64,000 nucleotides of DNA, from the NCBI GenBank assembly GCA_002255955.1, contig NKIM01000002.1, positions 186,001 through 250,000 of the forward strand, read 5' to 3'. Shown here piece after piece: positions 26,719 through 34,029 of the stretch (position 1 is the stretch's first letter; each line of letters opens with the position of its first letter). A model generated the notes under the pieces. That model was not told the DNA's origin. It did no database searches and saw only the letters and a list, made by a program, of their open reading frames with translations. This DNA comes from Burkholderiales bacterium PBB2 (lineage in GTDB: Bacteria > Pseudomonadota > Gammaproteobacteria > Burkholderiales > Burkholderiaceae_C). A program made the translations under genes and the position numbers.

Positions 26719-27846
26719 TCAGAACACATGGTCGAGCGAGATGGCAATCGCCTTGGCATTGCCCATGAAGTTGAAGGCTGATTTGTCCTTGAACACGTCG
26801 TACTGCAGCTTCAGCGCGGTGTCGGGCCGGAAGTCCCAGCGCAGCGTGGCGATCCAGGTGTTGTGCTTCTCGTTGGCCGTGGGGTCGTCCTTGAAATCCT
26901 CGCTGAAGCGCGAGTAGGTCAGCATGGGCAGCCAGTCGCCGAAGCGGTAGCCGCCACCGAGGAAGAAGACGTTGTAGATGTCCTTGGGCGCATCGGGCCG
27001 CACAAAACGGTTGATCTCGCTGCGCAGCACGAAGTTGCCGTAGTCCACATTGCCGGTGATGCCGTAGAAGTTCTGCTTCACCCCGTCCTTGTTGACGCTG
27101 CGTGCGGCGCCGGTGCCGAGGAAGCGGTCCACCTTGCTGGTCATGGCCACCAAGCGCAGCGAGCCCCAGTCATTGCTGAGCTCGACGAAGCCGCCGAAGA
27201 TGCCCTTCCATTTCTCCTCGACCTTGTCGCCGTAGTAGATCTGGCCCAGCATGCGGTTGTCCTTGTCGGACTCGCTGCCTGCCCAGATATTGGCCGACAC
27301 GGAGATGCTGCCGATGCTGCGGCGGTACTGCAGATTGGCGCCGTTGTAGGCCACGATCTGCCAGCCGTAGAGATCGCCCGGCGGGCGGATCCATGGGTAG
27401 GCGTAGCCGACATGGAAGAAGTCCGAGTAGCCGAACAGGGGCAGGCGCTTGCGGCCGGCCTGCAGGGTCAGGCTTTCGCTGAGATTCCAGCTGGCATAGG
27501 CCCAGTCCATCGTCGGCTTCATGTCATTGGCGGCATGGCCGGTCAGCTGGCCGGTGAAGCTGATGGTGTCGTTGGGGCGGTAGATCAGCTGCACGCCGGC
27601 ACGGGTGTCAGGCTTGAGCGAGAAGGAGTCGCGGTAGACGCCCACATCGGGGTAGTTGGCGATGTAGCAGGGGCACTTGAAGCCAAAGTAGTCCTGCTTG
27701 ACCCCCGACACCGTCTTGCCCACCCCCAGGGTGGCGAAGCCCGAGACGCTCCAGTCATCGGCCCGGGCAGCCGCGCTGGCGCCCGCCAACGACATCCCGA
27801 CCAGAACCCAAGCGAGGGCCGGCAAGCCCTGTGATGCACGACGCAT
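26719..27846 (-). CDS. Outer-membrane porin-like beta-barrel protein
   Basis: 375 residues with a signal peptide (LAWVLVGMSLAGASAAARA). The mature part begins DDWSVSGFATLGVGK, has alternating aromatic beta-strands throughout and ends SLDHVF with the terminal Phe required for barrel insertion. It resembles trimeric porins with no clear specificity. A short CPCY segment near residue 58 is unusual for a porin and may form a loop disulfide. It is the first gene of a pair with the PstS-like protein. Confidence 0.85.
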   Translation of the reverse strand: MRRASQGLPALAWVLVGMSLAGASAAARADDWSVSGFATLGVGKTVSGVKQDYFGFKCPCYIANYPDVGVYRDSFSLKPDTRAGVQLIYRPNDTISFTGQLTGHAANDMKPTMDWAYASWNLSESLTLQAGRKRLPLFGYSDFFHVGYAYPWIRPPGDLYGWQIVAYNGANLQYRRSIGSISVSANIWAGSESDKDNRMLGQIYYGDKVEEKWKGIFGGFVELSNDWGSLRLVAMTSKVDRFLGTGAARSVNKDGVKQNFYGITGNVDYGNFVLRSEINRFVRPDAPKDIYNVFFLGGGYRFGDWLPMLTYSRFSEDFKDDPTANEKHNTWIATLRWDFRPDTALKLQYDVFKDKSAFNFMGNAKAIAISLDHVF

Positions 27847-27988
27847 GGCGAACTCCTGATACAGCCAAGGGGTCAGGTCATGATGCCATCGCTGAACTTT
27901 GTGCGATAGCCGCCCGGCGTGCCATCGGCGCCACAGGCGCGGGCCTTGAGGCCGCTGCCTCGTGCGAAAGAACCGGGTGGCTGCAGCC

Positions 27989-28816
27989 TCAGCGCCCGCT
28001 GCTCATGCCGTAGCGCTGCGCCAGCCGGGGCAGGGTGCCGCGCTGGATCAGGCGGCCCAGGGCTTCGTTGATGGCGGCGAGGCGCCAGGGCGAGCTGGGG
28101 GAGACCAGGCATTGGGTGTCGGTGATCGAGAAGCTGCGGCTGCTGATGTGGAAGCGCTCGCGTTCCTCAGGGAAGCGTTTGAAGTAGCCGGAGATTTCCA
28201 CTTCGGAAGTGATCAGGGCATCGGCCATGCCCAGGCGCAGGCGGCGGAACAGCAGCTCGACCTGGCGCTCGTCCAGGCGGGTGACCTGGCCGCTTTCAAA
28301 CGCGGCTTGCAGCTGCGGGAACCGGTAGCCGAGCAGCACGGCGATGCGTTTGCCTTGCAGGTCGGCCAGGCTGTCGAAGGGCAGGGGTTGGGCCGCCAGG
28401 GACACCACGCGCTCCACCTGGGGCACCACGGGCAGTGTCCAGTGCTCGCGAGAAACCGGGATCCAGAGCGGGCTGTAGTAGCAGGCGATGTCGGCCTCGC
28501 CGCCCATCACCGTGCCTTCCATGCGCCGGCGGGCGACCAGCAGGTGCTGGGCTTCGGTGCCCAGCTCGGCGGCGATCAGGTCGCCGAGTTCCTTGAGAAA
28601 GCCGCCGCTCAAGCGGTTCGGTGGCGTGATGCTGAGCAAGGGGTAGGCCATGGCCTCGGTGTGGGCCACCCGCAGCAGGGGCTTGCCGGGGGCGGCGGAG
28701 GCTGTGGCTGCGGGCGTGCTGGCGGCCTGCGCCCCCAGCACGAAGCATGAGGTGGCCACCATCACGACCCACCGGCCCAGAGGGCCGAGGTGGTGGAGCG
28801 CCCCGCCGCCTCTCAC
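27989..28816 (-). CDS. Family 3 extracellular solute-binding-like protein, coupled to the DJ-1-like gene
   Basis: 275 residues. GTG at 28816 overlaps the upstream TGA as GTGA and gives a good signal peptide (n-region with Arg, hydrophobic WVVMVATSCFVLGA, cut at AQA-AS); ATG 28762 would truncate it. The body shows the SBP_bac_3 pattern: LLRVAHTEAMAYPLLSI, LSGGFLKELGDLIAAELG, DIACYYSPLWIPVSREHW, GKRIAVLLGYRFPQL and MADALITSEVEISGYF. No transporter genes adjoin. Such stand-alone proteins may feed distant transporters or sensory enzymes. Coupling to a DJ-1-like protein gene is uncommon. Confidence 0.85.
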   Translation of the reverse strand: MRGGGALHHLGPLGRWVVMVATSCFVLGAQAASTPAATASAAPGKPLLRVAHTEAMAYPLLSITPPNRLSGGFLKELGDLIAAELGTEAQHLLVARRRMEGTVMGGEADIACYYSPLWIPVSREHWTLPVVPQVERVVSLAAQPLPFDSLADLQGKRIAVLLGYRFPQLQAAFESGQVTRLDERQVELLFRRLRLGMADALITSEVEISGYFKRFPEERERFHISSRSFSITDTQCLVSPSSPWRLAAINEALGRLIQRGTLPRLAQRYGMSSGR

Positions 28817-29475
28817 AGCCCGCTCCGCAGGCTTGTGGAGCCGCGCCGCAGCTGGGCCAGGAGCAGCTCCAGTTGCGCCTCTCGGTCGCCGACCGGCAGG
28901 CTGGGCCGCAGGGCCTCGCGCACCGCGGCCTCGCCCTCGGCTTCCCGTATCAACCAGGCGGCCAGCAGGGGCGCGGCCAGGCCACCGCTGCAGGTGGCGA
29001 CCGGGCCCTGGGCATGGAAGGCCTCGTGCTCCAGCACCCGCACGCCCGCCTCCAGCAGCCAGGGCCGGGTGGCGGCGTCGCAGCAGGCCGGGCTCTCGCC
29101 CAGCAGGCCCAGGCGCGCCAGCAGCAGGCTGCCGGAGCCCAGGGCGCCCAGGCGTTGCCGCAAGGGGTCCAACTGCAGCCGGTCCAGCAGGGCGGAGTTT
29201 TCGGCCACGGCGCGGTTGTACAGGCCGCCGACGAAGAGCACCGCCTCGGCCTCGTTGGCCCATTCCAGCGGGCGCTGCAGGGGCTGCTGCAGGCCGTTCA
29301 TCGAGCTGAGCACGGGGCCTGGCCCGCACAACTCGGCGCTCCAGCCGCGGGGGCGCATCTGGTTCAGCAGGGCCAGGGGGATGAAGGCGTCCAGCTCCTG
29401 GAAACCGTCAAAGCAGACCAGGGCCACCCGCTTGGCGCCGGGTGCGTTCAGACCGGAGGGGGTGACTTCACGCAT
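28813..29475 (-). CDS. DJ-1/PfpI-family protein lacking the catalytic cysteine
   Basis: 220 residues. The fold is recognisable from VALVCFDGFQELDAFIPLALLNQM and AEAVLFVGGLYNRAVAEN. In active relatives the nucleophile sits in a VCxGxxxLAxAGLL elbow. Here the elbow is ALGSGSLLLARLGLL, with Gly113 at the Cys position, so glyoxalase- or hydratase-type chemistry is unlikely. It may be a regulator or binding protein. Its TGA overlaps the GTG start of the binding-protein gene downstream (GTGA), so the two are translated together. Confidence 0.82.
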   Translation of the reverse strand: MREVTPSGLNAPGAKRVALVCFDGFQELDAFIPLALLNQMRPRGWSAELCGPGPVLSSMNGLQQPLQRPLEWANEAEAVLFVGGLYNRAVAENSALLDRLQLDPLRQRLGALGSGSLLLARLGLLGESPACCDAATRPWLLEAGVRVLEHEAFHAQGPVATCSGGLAAPLLAAWLIREAEGEAAVREALRPSLPVGDREAQLELLLAQLRRGSTSLRSGL

Positions 29476-29582
29476 GGCCCGATTGTGAACCCGGGGTTAC
29501 ATTGCGCGCCACTCCCGGCGTTTGTGCGCCGGCTTCCGGCTCCTTGTGGGCCCTTTTTTGTTGCCGTTTTGGTTTGTCACCC

Positions 29583-31403
29583 ATGTCCGCCATTCCCTTG
29601 AATCCGCCCCTGGCCGTCCCCAACGACACCCGCCGCTGGGCCTGGTTGCCGCCGGTGGGAAGCTGGGGCTATTACGCCCTGCTGTCCGCCATTGGCATGT
29701 TGCTGCTGGGCCCCCTGGGTGGCATCGCCGCGGCCTTCATGAATTTCTCCATCGGCTTCTATGTCGGCGGGCAGGTGCTGGCCGGCATCCTGGGTTCGGT
29801 GGTCACCTACGGCTACGGCGCCGAGGGCAAGCATGGCGCCAACTACATCCAGACCACGGCCGCCTCGGTCGCCGGCATGATGGCCATGAGCACCCTGATT
29901 CAGGCCATGGCCTGGATGGGCATGCCCGAGGTGCCGGCCTGGCAGCTGGTCACCTACATGCTGTGCATCGGCATGATGGCCGCAGGCATCGGCATGCTTT
30001 ACACGCCCATCTTGGTCGAGCGCATGCAGCTGACCTTCCCCTCGGGCCTGGCGGTCGCCAACATCCTGCGCGCGCTGACCGACCCGGTGCTGCTCAAGCA
30101 ATCGGTGTCGCGCCTGTTCGGTGGCATGGGGGCCGGCCTGGTGGGCGGCATCGGCGCGGCCAAGATTGCGGTGTTGGGTGCGATCGAGCTGTCCACCTCC
30201 ACCTTCGGCGCCGGCCTGATCGTTGGTGCGCGGGTCGGCATTCCGGCCATCGTCGGCGGGGCCGTGTTCGCCCTGTTGGCGCCGTACTTCGTCAGCATCG
30301 GCTGGCTGAAGGAGGGTGAGCCCTTTCGCAAGATCGCTTTCCTGATCGCCCTGGGCATGATTTTGGGCGCGGCCGTCGTCGACCTGAGCCTGATCTTCTG
30401 GCGTGTCGCCCGTCGCCTGACCCAGCCGGGTGAGCGCGTCGTGGTGCCCGAGGAGCAGCGCACCGGCCCGCGTGCCAGCCTGCCGCGCCTGCTCGGCTGG
30501 GTGGGCGTCTGGACCGTGGCCACCATCGTCTGCGGCGTGCAGTTCTTCAACGAGCCCCTGGGCTACATGATCCTGGCCGTGGCCCTGGTCTACCTGTTCG
30601 TCATCGTCAACGGCATCTCTTTGGGCCTGACCGATTCCAACCCGATCTCCAGCGCCTTTGTCGTCACCGTGCTGATCCTGGCCAGCATCGGCCTCAAGGA
30701 CCCGATGCTGGGCCTGATGGCGGCCATGGTGGTGTTCGTCTCGTCCAGCGTGGCCGGCGATATGCAGCAGGACCGCTCGACCGGCTGGCGCCTGGGCTCC
30801 AACCGGACCCTGCAGTTCCGCTTCCAGGTGGCCGGCCTGCTGCTGGGCTCGGTGCTGGCTGTGGCTGTGGCCAAGTTCTTCATGACCGCCTACCCAGTGC
30901 TGCAGCTGGACCAGACCGTGATGAGCGCCGACCAGGCGCCCGCGCAATGGACCTCGGCCATGACCTACAAATTCGTCGGTGCCCTGCGCAGCCTGACCGA
31001 GCCCAAGCCCTACCAGACGCAAGCCATCCTGATCGGCGTGCTGATCGGCTTCGTGACCGAGCTGCTGCGCAAGATCATCAAGGCCAACAAGGGCTACCAG
31101 CGCTTCGCCGCCGGCAGCAAGGCCGGCTTCGCCACCGACTTCATGCTTGATGCCGTGCTGCTGCCCAGCCCCTACGCCTCGTCCTTCGGCGGCTTCGTCA
31201 ATCTGCACACCTCGGCCTGGTTTGCGGCCGGCGGCGTGATCTCCAGCGCCATCAACACCTTCGGTCCCAAGCCCAAGGCCGGTGAGGAGCAACTGCCCGA
31301 AGACATGAGCAGCACCTCCTTGGTGGGCGGCGGCCTGATCGCCGGTGACGCCTTGGCCGCGCTGGGCCTGGGCCTGGCGGGCATGGCCGCGGTGCTGGGT
31401 TGA
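29583..31403 (+). CDS. OPT-family oligopeptide transporter
   Basis: 606 residues with about 14-16 membrane helices. It carries OPT-family patterns such as GYGAEGKHGANYIQTTAASVAGMMAMS near residue 80, TFPSGLAVANILRAL near 150 and NPISSAFVVTVLILASIGLKD in the middle. The family moves peptides or siderophore-metal complexes with protons; bacterial members are poorly characterised. The ATG at 29583 is preceded by a T-rich stretch and no strong Shine-Dalgarno sequence. A TPR protein gene follows after 6 bases, so the two form an operon. Confidence 0.9.
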   Translation: MSAIPLNPPLAVPNDTRRWAWLPPVGSWGYYALLSAIGMLLLGPLGGIAAAFMNFSIGFYVGGQVLAGILGSVVTYGYGAEGKHGANYIQTTAASVAGMMAMSTLIQAMAWMGMPEVPAWQLVTYMLCIGMMAAGIGMLYTPILVERMQLTFPSGLAVANILRALTDPVLLKQSVSRLFGGMGAGLVGGIGAAKIAVLGAIELSTSTFGAGLIVGARVGIPAIVGGAVFALLAPYFVSIGWLKEGEPFRKIAFLIALGMILGAAVVDLSLIFWRVARRLTQPGERVVVPEEQRTGPRASLPRLLGWVGVWTVATIVCGVQFFNEPLGYMILAVALVYLFVIVNGISLGLTDSNPISSAFVVTVLILASIGLKDPMLGLMAAMVVFVSSSVAGDMQQDRSTGWRLGSNRTLQFRFQVAGLLLGSVLAVAVAKFFMTAYPVLQLDQTVMSADQAPAQWTSAMTYKFVGALRSLTEPKPYQTQAILIGVLIGFVTELLRKIIKANKGYQRFAAGSKAGFATDFMLDAVLLPSPYASSFGGFVNLHTSAWFAAGGVISSAINTFGPKPKAGEEQLPEDMSSTSLVGGGLIAGDALAALGLGLAGMAAVLG

Positions 31404-31409
31404 ACGGCC

Positions 31410-31832
31410 ATGGCTGAAACACTCACAGCCGCGGAAGCGGCGCGCGTGCGCGCCCTGACCGCGCGCGGTGACGAGCTTGCGGACGAGGGCGAGTTCGAGG
31501 CCGCGCTGGACCTGTTCGAGCAGGCGCTGGAGCTGCTGCCTGAGCCCTGGTCTGCCCATGCGCAGGCTCAGGCCCTCTTGTTCTCCATCGCCGACATGCA
31601 GTTCCTGCTCGACGATTTCGAATCTGCCAGTGACACCTTCAGCGCCTTGCTGGCCAGCTTCGAGTCGGCGCACGAGGAGGCGCTGCCCCGGCTGCGCTTG
31701 GGCCAGTGTCTGCTTGAGCAAGGCCGGGAGGCCGAGGCGCTGCCGCATCTGCAGGCGGTGCTGAAAAGCGCGGGCGAGCAGGCTTTCCGCTTCGAGGATC
31801 CGAAGTACCTGGATCTGGCGCGTCGCGCCTGA
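31410..31832 (+). CDS. TPR-containing cytoplasmic protein, partner of the OPT transporter gene
   Basis: 140 residues, all helical. Repeats include ARGDELADEGEFEAALDLFEQALELLPEPWSAHA and GQCLLEQGREAEALPHLQAVL, which fit tetratricopeptide units that bind other proteins. It has no signal peptide. It begins 6 bases after the OPT stop codon, so it is co-transcribed and could be a regulator or accessory of the transporter. Two hairpins follow the gene. Confidence 0.8.
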   Translation: MAETLTAAEAARVRALTARGDELADEGEFEAALDLFEQALELLPEPWSAHAQAQALLFSIADMQFLLDDFESASDTFSALLASFESAHEEALPRLRLGQCLLEQGREAEALPHLQAVLKSAGEQAFRFEDPKYLDLARRA

Positions 31833-31839
31833 GAGGGGC

Positions 31840-31882
31840 GACGCTGACTGAAATCAGCGTCAAGGAGCCCGCGTGAGCGGGC
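31840..31882. terminator. Double hairpin between convergent genes
   Basis: GACGCTGA-CTGAAA-TCAGCGTC at 31840-31861 and GCCCGC-GTGA-GCGGGC at 31867-31882 lie between the TPR gene and the lipoprotein gene, which converge. Neither has a T-tract, but their position fits a bidirectional terminator. Confidence 0.6.
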
Positions 31883-31894
31883 CCCTGTGCGGGC

Positions 31895-32494
31895 TCAACG
31901 CAGCTTGGCGGATGCCTCTGCCAAGGCCTGGATCAGCTTCTTCAGCGCGTCTTCGGAGGCGCGCTTGGCTGACAGCGAGAAGTCGCTTTTGAACTCCGAG
32001 AACTCGGCGCGGCCTTCGCCCTGCGCCCGGACCACCGTCACCGCTTGGCCCTGCGCGTCCACGATGGCGCAGCTCAGCTCCACGGTGAACAAGGTCGGCG
32101 GCCAGGTGAAGGGGCTGTCGGACCACGAAGTGGTGTTGATCGTGGGCGTCACCACATAGCTCAGCCCTTCGCTCTTGACCTTGGGATCTTGCGGGCCACT
32201 GACTTTGCTGACGTCCGCAAACACCTGCGACAGCGCTTGGTAGAGGCCGACTTCCAGGTCGCGGTAGGGGAAGTAGCTCAGCTTGTCGCCGCCGCCGCCC
32301 GGGGTGTTGACCTCACGCGCGCGGTTCTGCTCCGTGATCACCAAACCCGCTTTGCGTTCCAACTTCTGCACCGGGGCCGTGGTCACCTTGGAAAAATCGG
32401 GCGACAGTGAGATCGGGTGGGCACAGCCCGTGGCCATCAGCACCACCGCGACGGACAGCAGGCGACCCGCCCAGGTCTTGAATTGATTCATCAT
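31895..32494 (-). CDS. Outer-membrane lipoprotein of unknown function (first of a pair)
   Basis: 199 residues. The signal ends ATGC-AHP, a good lipobox at residues 21-24. AGGAG lies 6 bases before the first of two adjacent ATGs. The mature part has the mixed alpha/beta pattern of small DUF lipoproteins: FPYRDLEVGLYQALSQVFADV, then YVVTPTINTTSWSD and a helical end rich in Lys, Ala and Leu. It begins 15 bases after the next lipoprotein gene on the same strand, so they are co-expressed. The shared composition suggests a complex, but no function was recognised. Confidence 0.8.
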   Translation of the reverse strand: MMNQFKTWAGRLLSVAVVLMATGCAHPISLSPDFSKVTTAPVQKLERKAGLVITEQNRAREVNTPGGGGDKLSYFPYRDLEVGLYQALSQVFADVSKVSGPQDPKVKSEGLSYVVTPTINTTSWSDSPFTWPPTLFTVELSCAIVDAQGQAVTVVRAQGEGRAEFSEFKSDFSLSAKRASEDALKKLIQALAEASAKLR

Positions 32495-32509
32495 GATCTG
32501 CTCCTGGCC

Positions 32510-33091
32510 TCAGCGAATTGCCTTTTGAAACTCGGCGTCCGCGAACAGCTCCGACAGCAGCTTCTGAACCATGGCCGTGTACTGCTGCTGCGCCTTTGGA
32601 ATGGCGATGGCGCCCACGAACGAGGACTCCCAGCCGATGTAGGCGCGCTGGACCTTGTCGTAGCGTTGCTGGCCGTCGTTCTTGACGATGAAGCGCGCCT
32701 CGATCTCGCCGGAGGCGGTGGCGAAACCGCCGGCCGAGATGTCGTTCTTGAGCAGCACGCCCGAGATTTCGATCTTCGATTTCTCGTCCAGCTTGCCGGC
32801 CAGGACCAGCTCCTTGCGCAGCGCCTCGGCCAGGTAGGCCGCGTAGTCTTTGCCCACGGGCGATTCCAGGCTCGAGCCGCGCAGGCCGATGGAGGTGGCG
32901 CCGACCGTGCTCGCGGTCACGGTGAAGGCACCCACGGCGACCGACTTGGGCGCGTTCTTGACGAGTGCCGAGTTGTCCAGCGATGGGGTGTAGGTCGGTG
33001 CCTGGATGGCGCAACCGCTGAGCAGGGCCACGGCCGAGGCCGCCACTGCCAGGCTGAAGCCGCGAAGATTCAGTGAAGTAGAGAAGTTCAA
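32510..33091 (-). CDS. Outer-membrane lipoprotein of unknown function (second of a pair, TTG start)
   Basis: 193 residues from TTG 33091, with a lipobox LLSGC-AIQ at about residue 27. GGAGG is 7 bases before this TTG. An ATG two codons upstream (33096) lies in another frame and runs straight into TGA, making a two-codon frame ATGGCTTGA that overlaps the real start. Ribosomes starting there would terminate and could reinitiate, which might tune expression. The body resembles trafficking or assembly lipoproteins (AVGAFTVTASTVGATSIGL, then DYAAYLAEALRKELVLAGKL). The function is unknown. Confidence 0.78.
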   Translation of the reverse strand: MNFSTSLNLRGFSLAVAASAVALLSGCAIQAPTYTPSLDNSALVKNAPKSVAVGAFTVTASTVGATSIGLRGSSLESPVGKDYAAYLAEALRKELVLAGKLDEKSKIEISGVLLKNDISAGGFATASGEIEARFIVKNDGQQRYDKVQRAYIGWESSFVGAIAIPKAQQQYTAMVQKLLSELFADAEFQKAIR

Positions 33092-33128
33092 GCCATTTCC
33101 TCCCGAAGCGCGACATGCGCTTCTTCTA

Positions 33129-33152
33129 GCCGGCCTTGATGTGAAGGCCGGC
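33129..33152. other. 9-bp perfect hairpin in the leader of the lipoprotein gene
   Basis: GCCGGCCTT-GATGTG-AAGGCCGGC lies about 38-60 bases before the TTG start. It could be a leader structure or the downstream end of a terminator for dps transcription. Confidence 0.4.
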
Positions 33153-33230
33153 CAGGAATATATCGGTGGGCTTGCCGCTGTGGCAGCAGGGTAAGCGACA
33201 GGTTGGCTCCGGCTATCGCCCGTTCAGCAC

Positions 33231-33255
33231 AAAGGGGTCCCGTAGGACCCCTTTT
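33231..33255 (-). terminator. Intrinsic-type terminator, probably for dps
   Basis: AAAGGGGTCC at 33231-33240, loop CGTA, GGACCCCTTTT at 33245-33255: a perfect 10-base stem with A/T at both ends. It lies downstream of dps on its strand and before the lipoprotein operon. Confidence 0.75.
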
Positions 33256-33307
33256 CATGCGCAGGAACAAACCAAGCGGCGTGAGAGGCTGGCGTTGGTG
33301 CCAGCGG

Positions 33308-33447
33308 CTCAGTCCTCCAACAGACTCCTGAGCATCCAGGCCGTCTGTTGGCTGCGCCGACAGCCGCTCGGTGCTGGCGCACCTTCGGGCTTCGCCCTCC
33401 GTCTGCTCAGTCCTCCAACAGACTCCTGAGCATCCAGGCCGTCTGTT
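33308..33447. repeat. 42-bp direct repeat of the dps 3' end flanking a 56-bp hairpin-rich spacer
   Basis: The same 42 bases occur at 33308-33349 and 33406-33447. The right copy contains the dps stop codon and its last codons (encoding [11 protein letters not shown]), so the left one is a duplicated fragment. The 56-bp spacer holds small hairpins such as GGTGC-TGGC-GCACC and GGGC-TTC-GCCC. Together they look like a small palindromic element between target-like repeats, or a partial tandem duplication. Confidence 0.8.
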
Positions 33448-33931
33448 CATGCACGGTCAGGCGTTGGGTGAGGAGGTCGGCGCTGGGTTCGTCGCTGGCC
33501 TTGTCGACGGCGGCGAACAGGCTGCGGGCGGTGCGGGCCACGCCTTCATGGCCTTCCACCAGGATGCGCACCATGTCCAGGGCCTTGGGCGGCTGGGTCG
33601 GGGCGTCGGGCAGGCTGCTGAGCTGGGCGAACTGGGCGTAGGAGCCCGGCGCCACATGGCCCAGCGAGCGGATGCGCTCGGCGATCGGGTCGACCGCGTT
33701 CCACAGCTCCGTGTACTGGGCCATGAACATGGTGTGCAGGGTGTTGAACATCGGCCCCGTCACGTTCCAGTGGAAGTTGTGCGTGGTCAGGTAGAGCGTG
33801 TAGGTATCGGCCAGCAGCTTGGACAGACCGGCGGCAATGGCGGCACGGTCCTTTTCGCTGATGCCGATGTTGATGCTGCTGGGCTTGTTGTGGGTGCTGG
33901 CAGCGGACTTGGCGACGGGCTTCTTGGCCAT
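33407..33931 (-). CDS. dps: Dps-family ferritin-like DNA-protecting protein
   Basis: 174 residues from ATG 33931. The Dps ferroxidase helix is clear: [24 protein letters not shown] with the diiron His, then the [20 protein letters not shown] helix with its Asp and Glu. Dps uses hydrogen peroxide to oxidise and store iron and protects DNA. The N-terminal Lys/Ala tail ([13 protein letters not shown]) fits DNA binding. Together with katG and oxyR, encoded within 11 kb, it forms a peroxide-defence neighbourhood; regulation by OxyR is plausible but no operator was identified here. Confidence 0.92.
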   Translation of the reverse strand: MAKKPVAKSAASTHNKPSSINIGISEKDRAAIAAGLSKLLADTYTLYLTTHNFHWNVTGPMFNTLHTMFMAQYTELWNAVDPIAERIRSLGHVAPGSYAQFAQLSSLPDAPTQPPKALDMVRILVEGHEGVARTARSLFAAVDKASDEPSADLLTQRLTVHEQTAWMLRSLLED

Positions 33932-34029
33932 GCGGTGACTCCTGTGAACAAAAAGAAAGGGGATGGCGAGGACCGACAACAGCCATCGGCCATGCGGGAA
34001 CTATAGAGCGCGGCCGTGAACGGCGAGCG

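Noticed and set aside
29577-31748. 723-residue minus-strand frame
   Set aside because: It is a shadow of the OPT transporter gene, rich in Gly, Gln and His with no recognisable domain.
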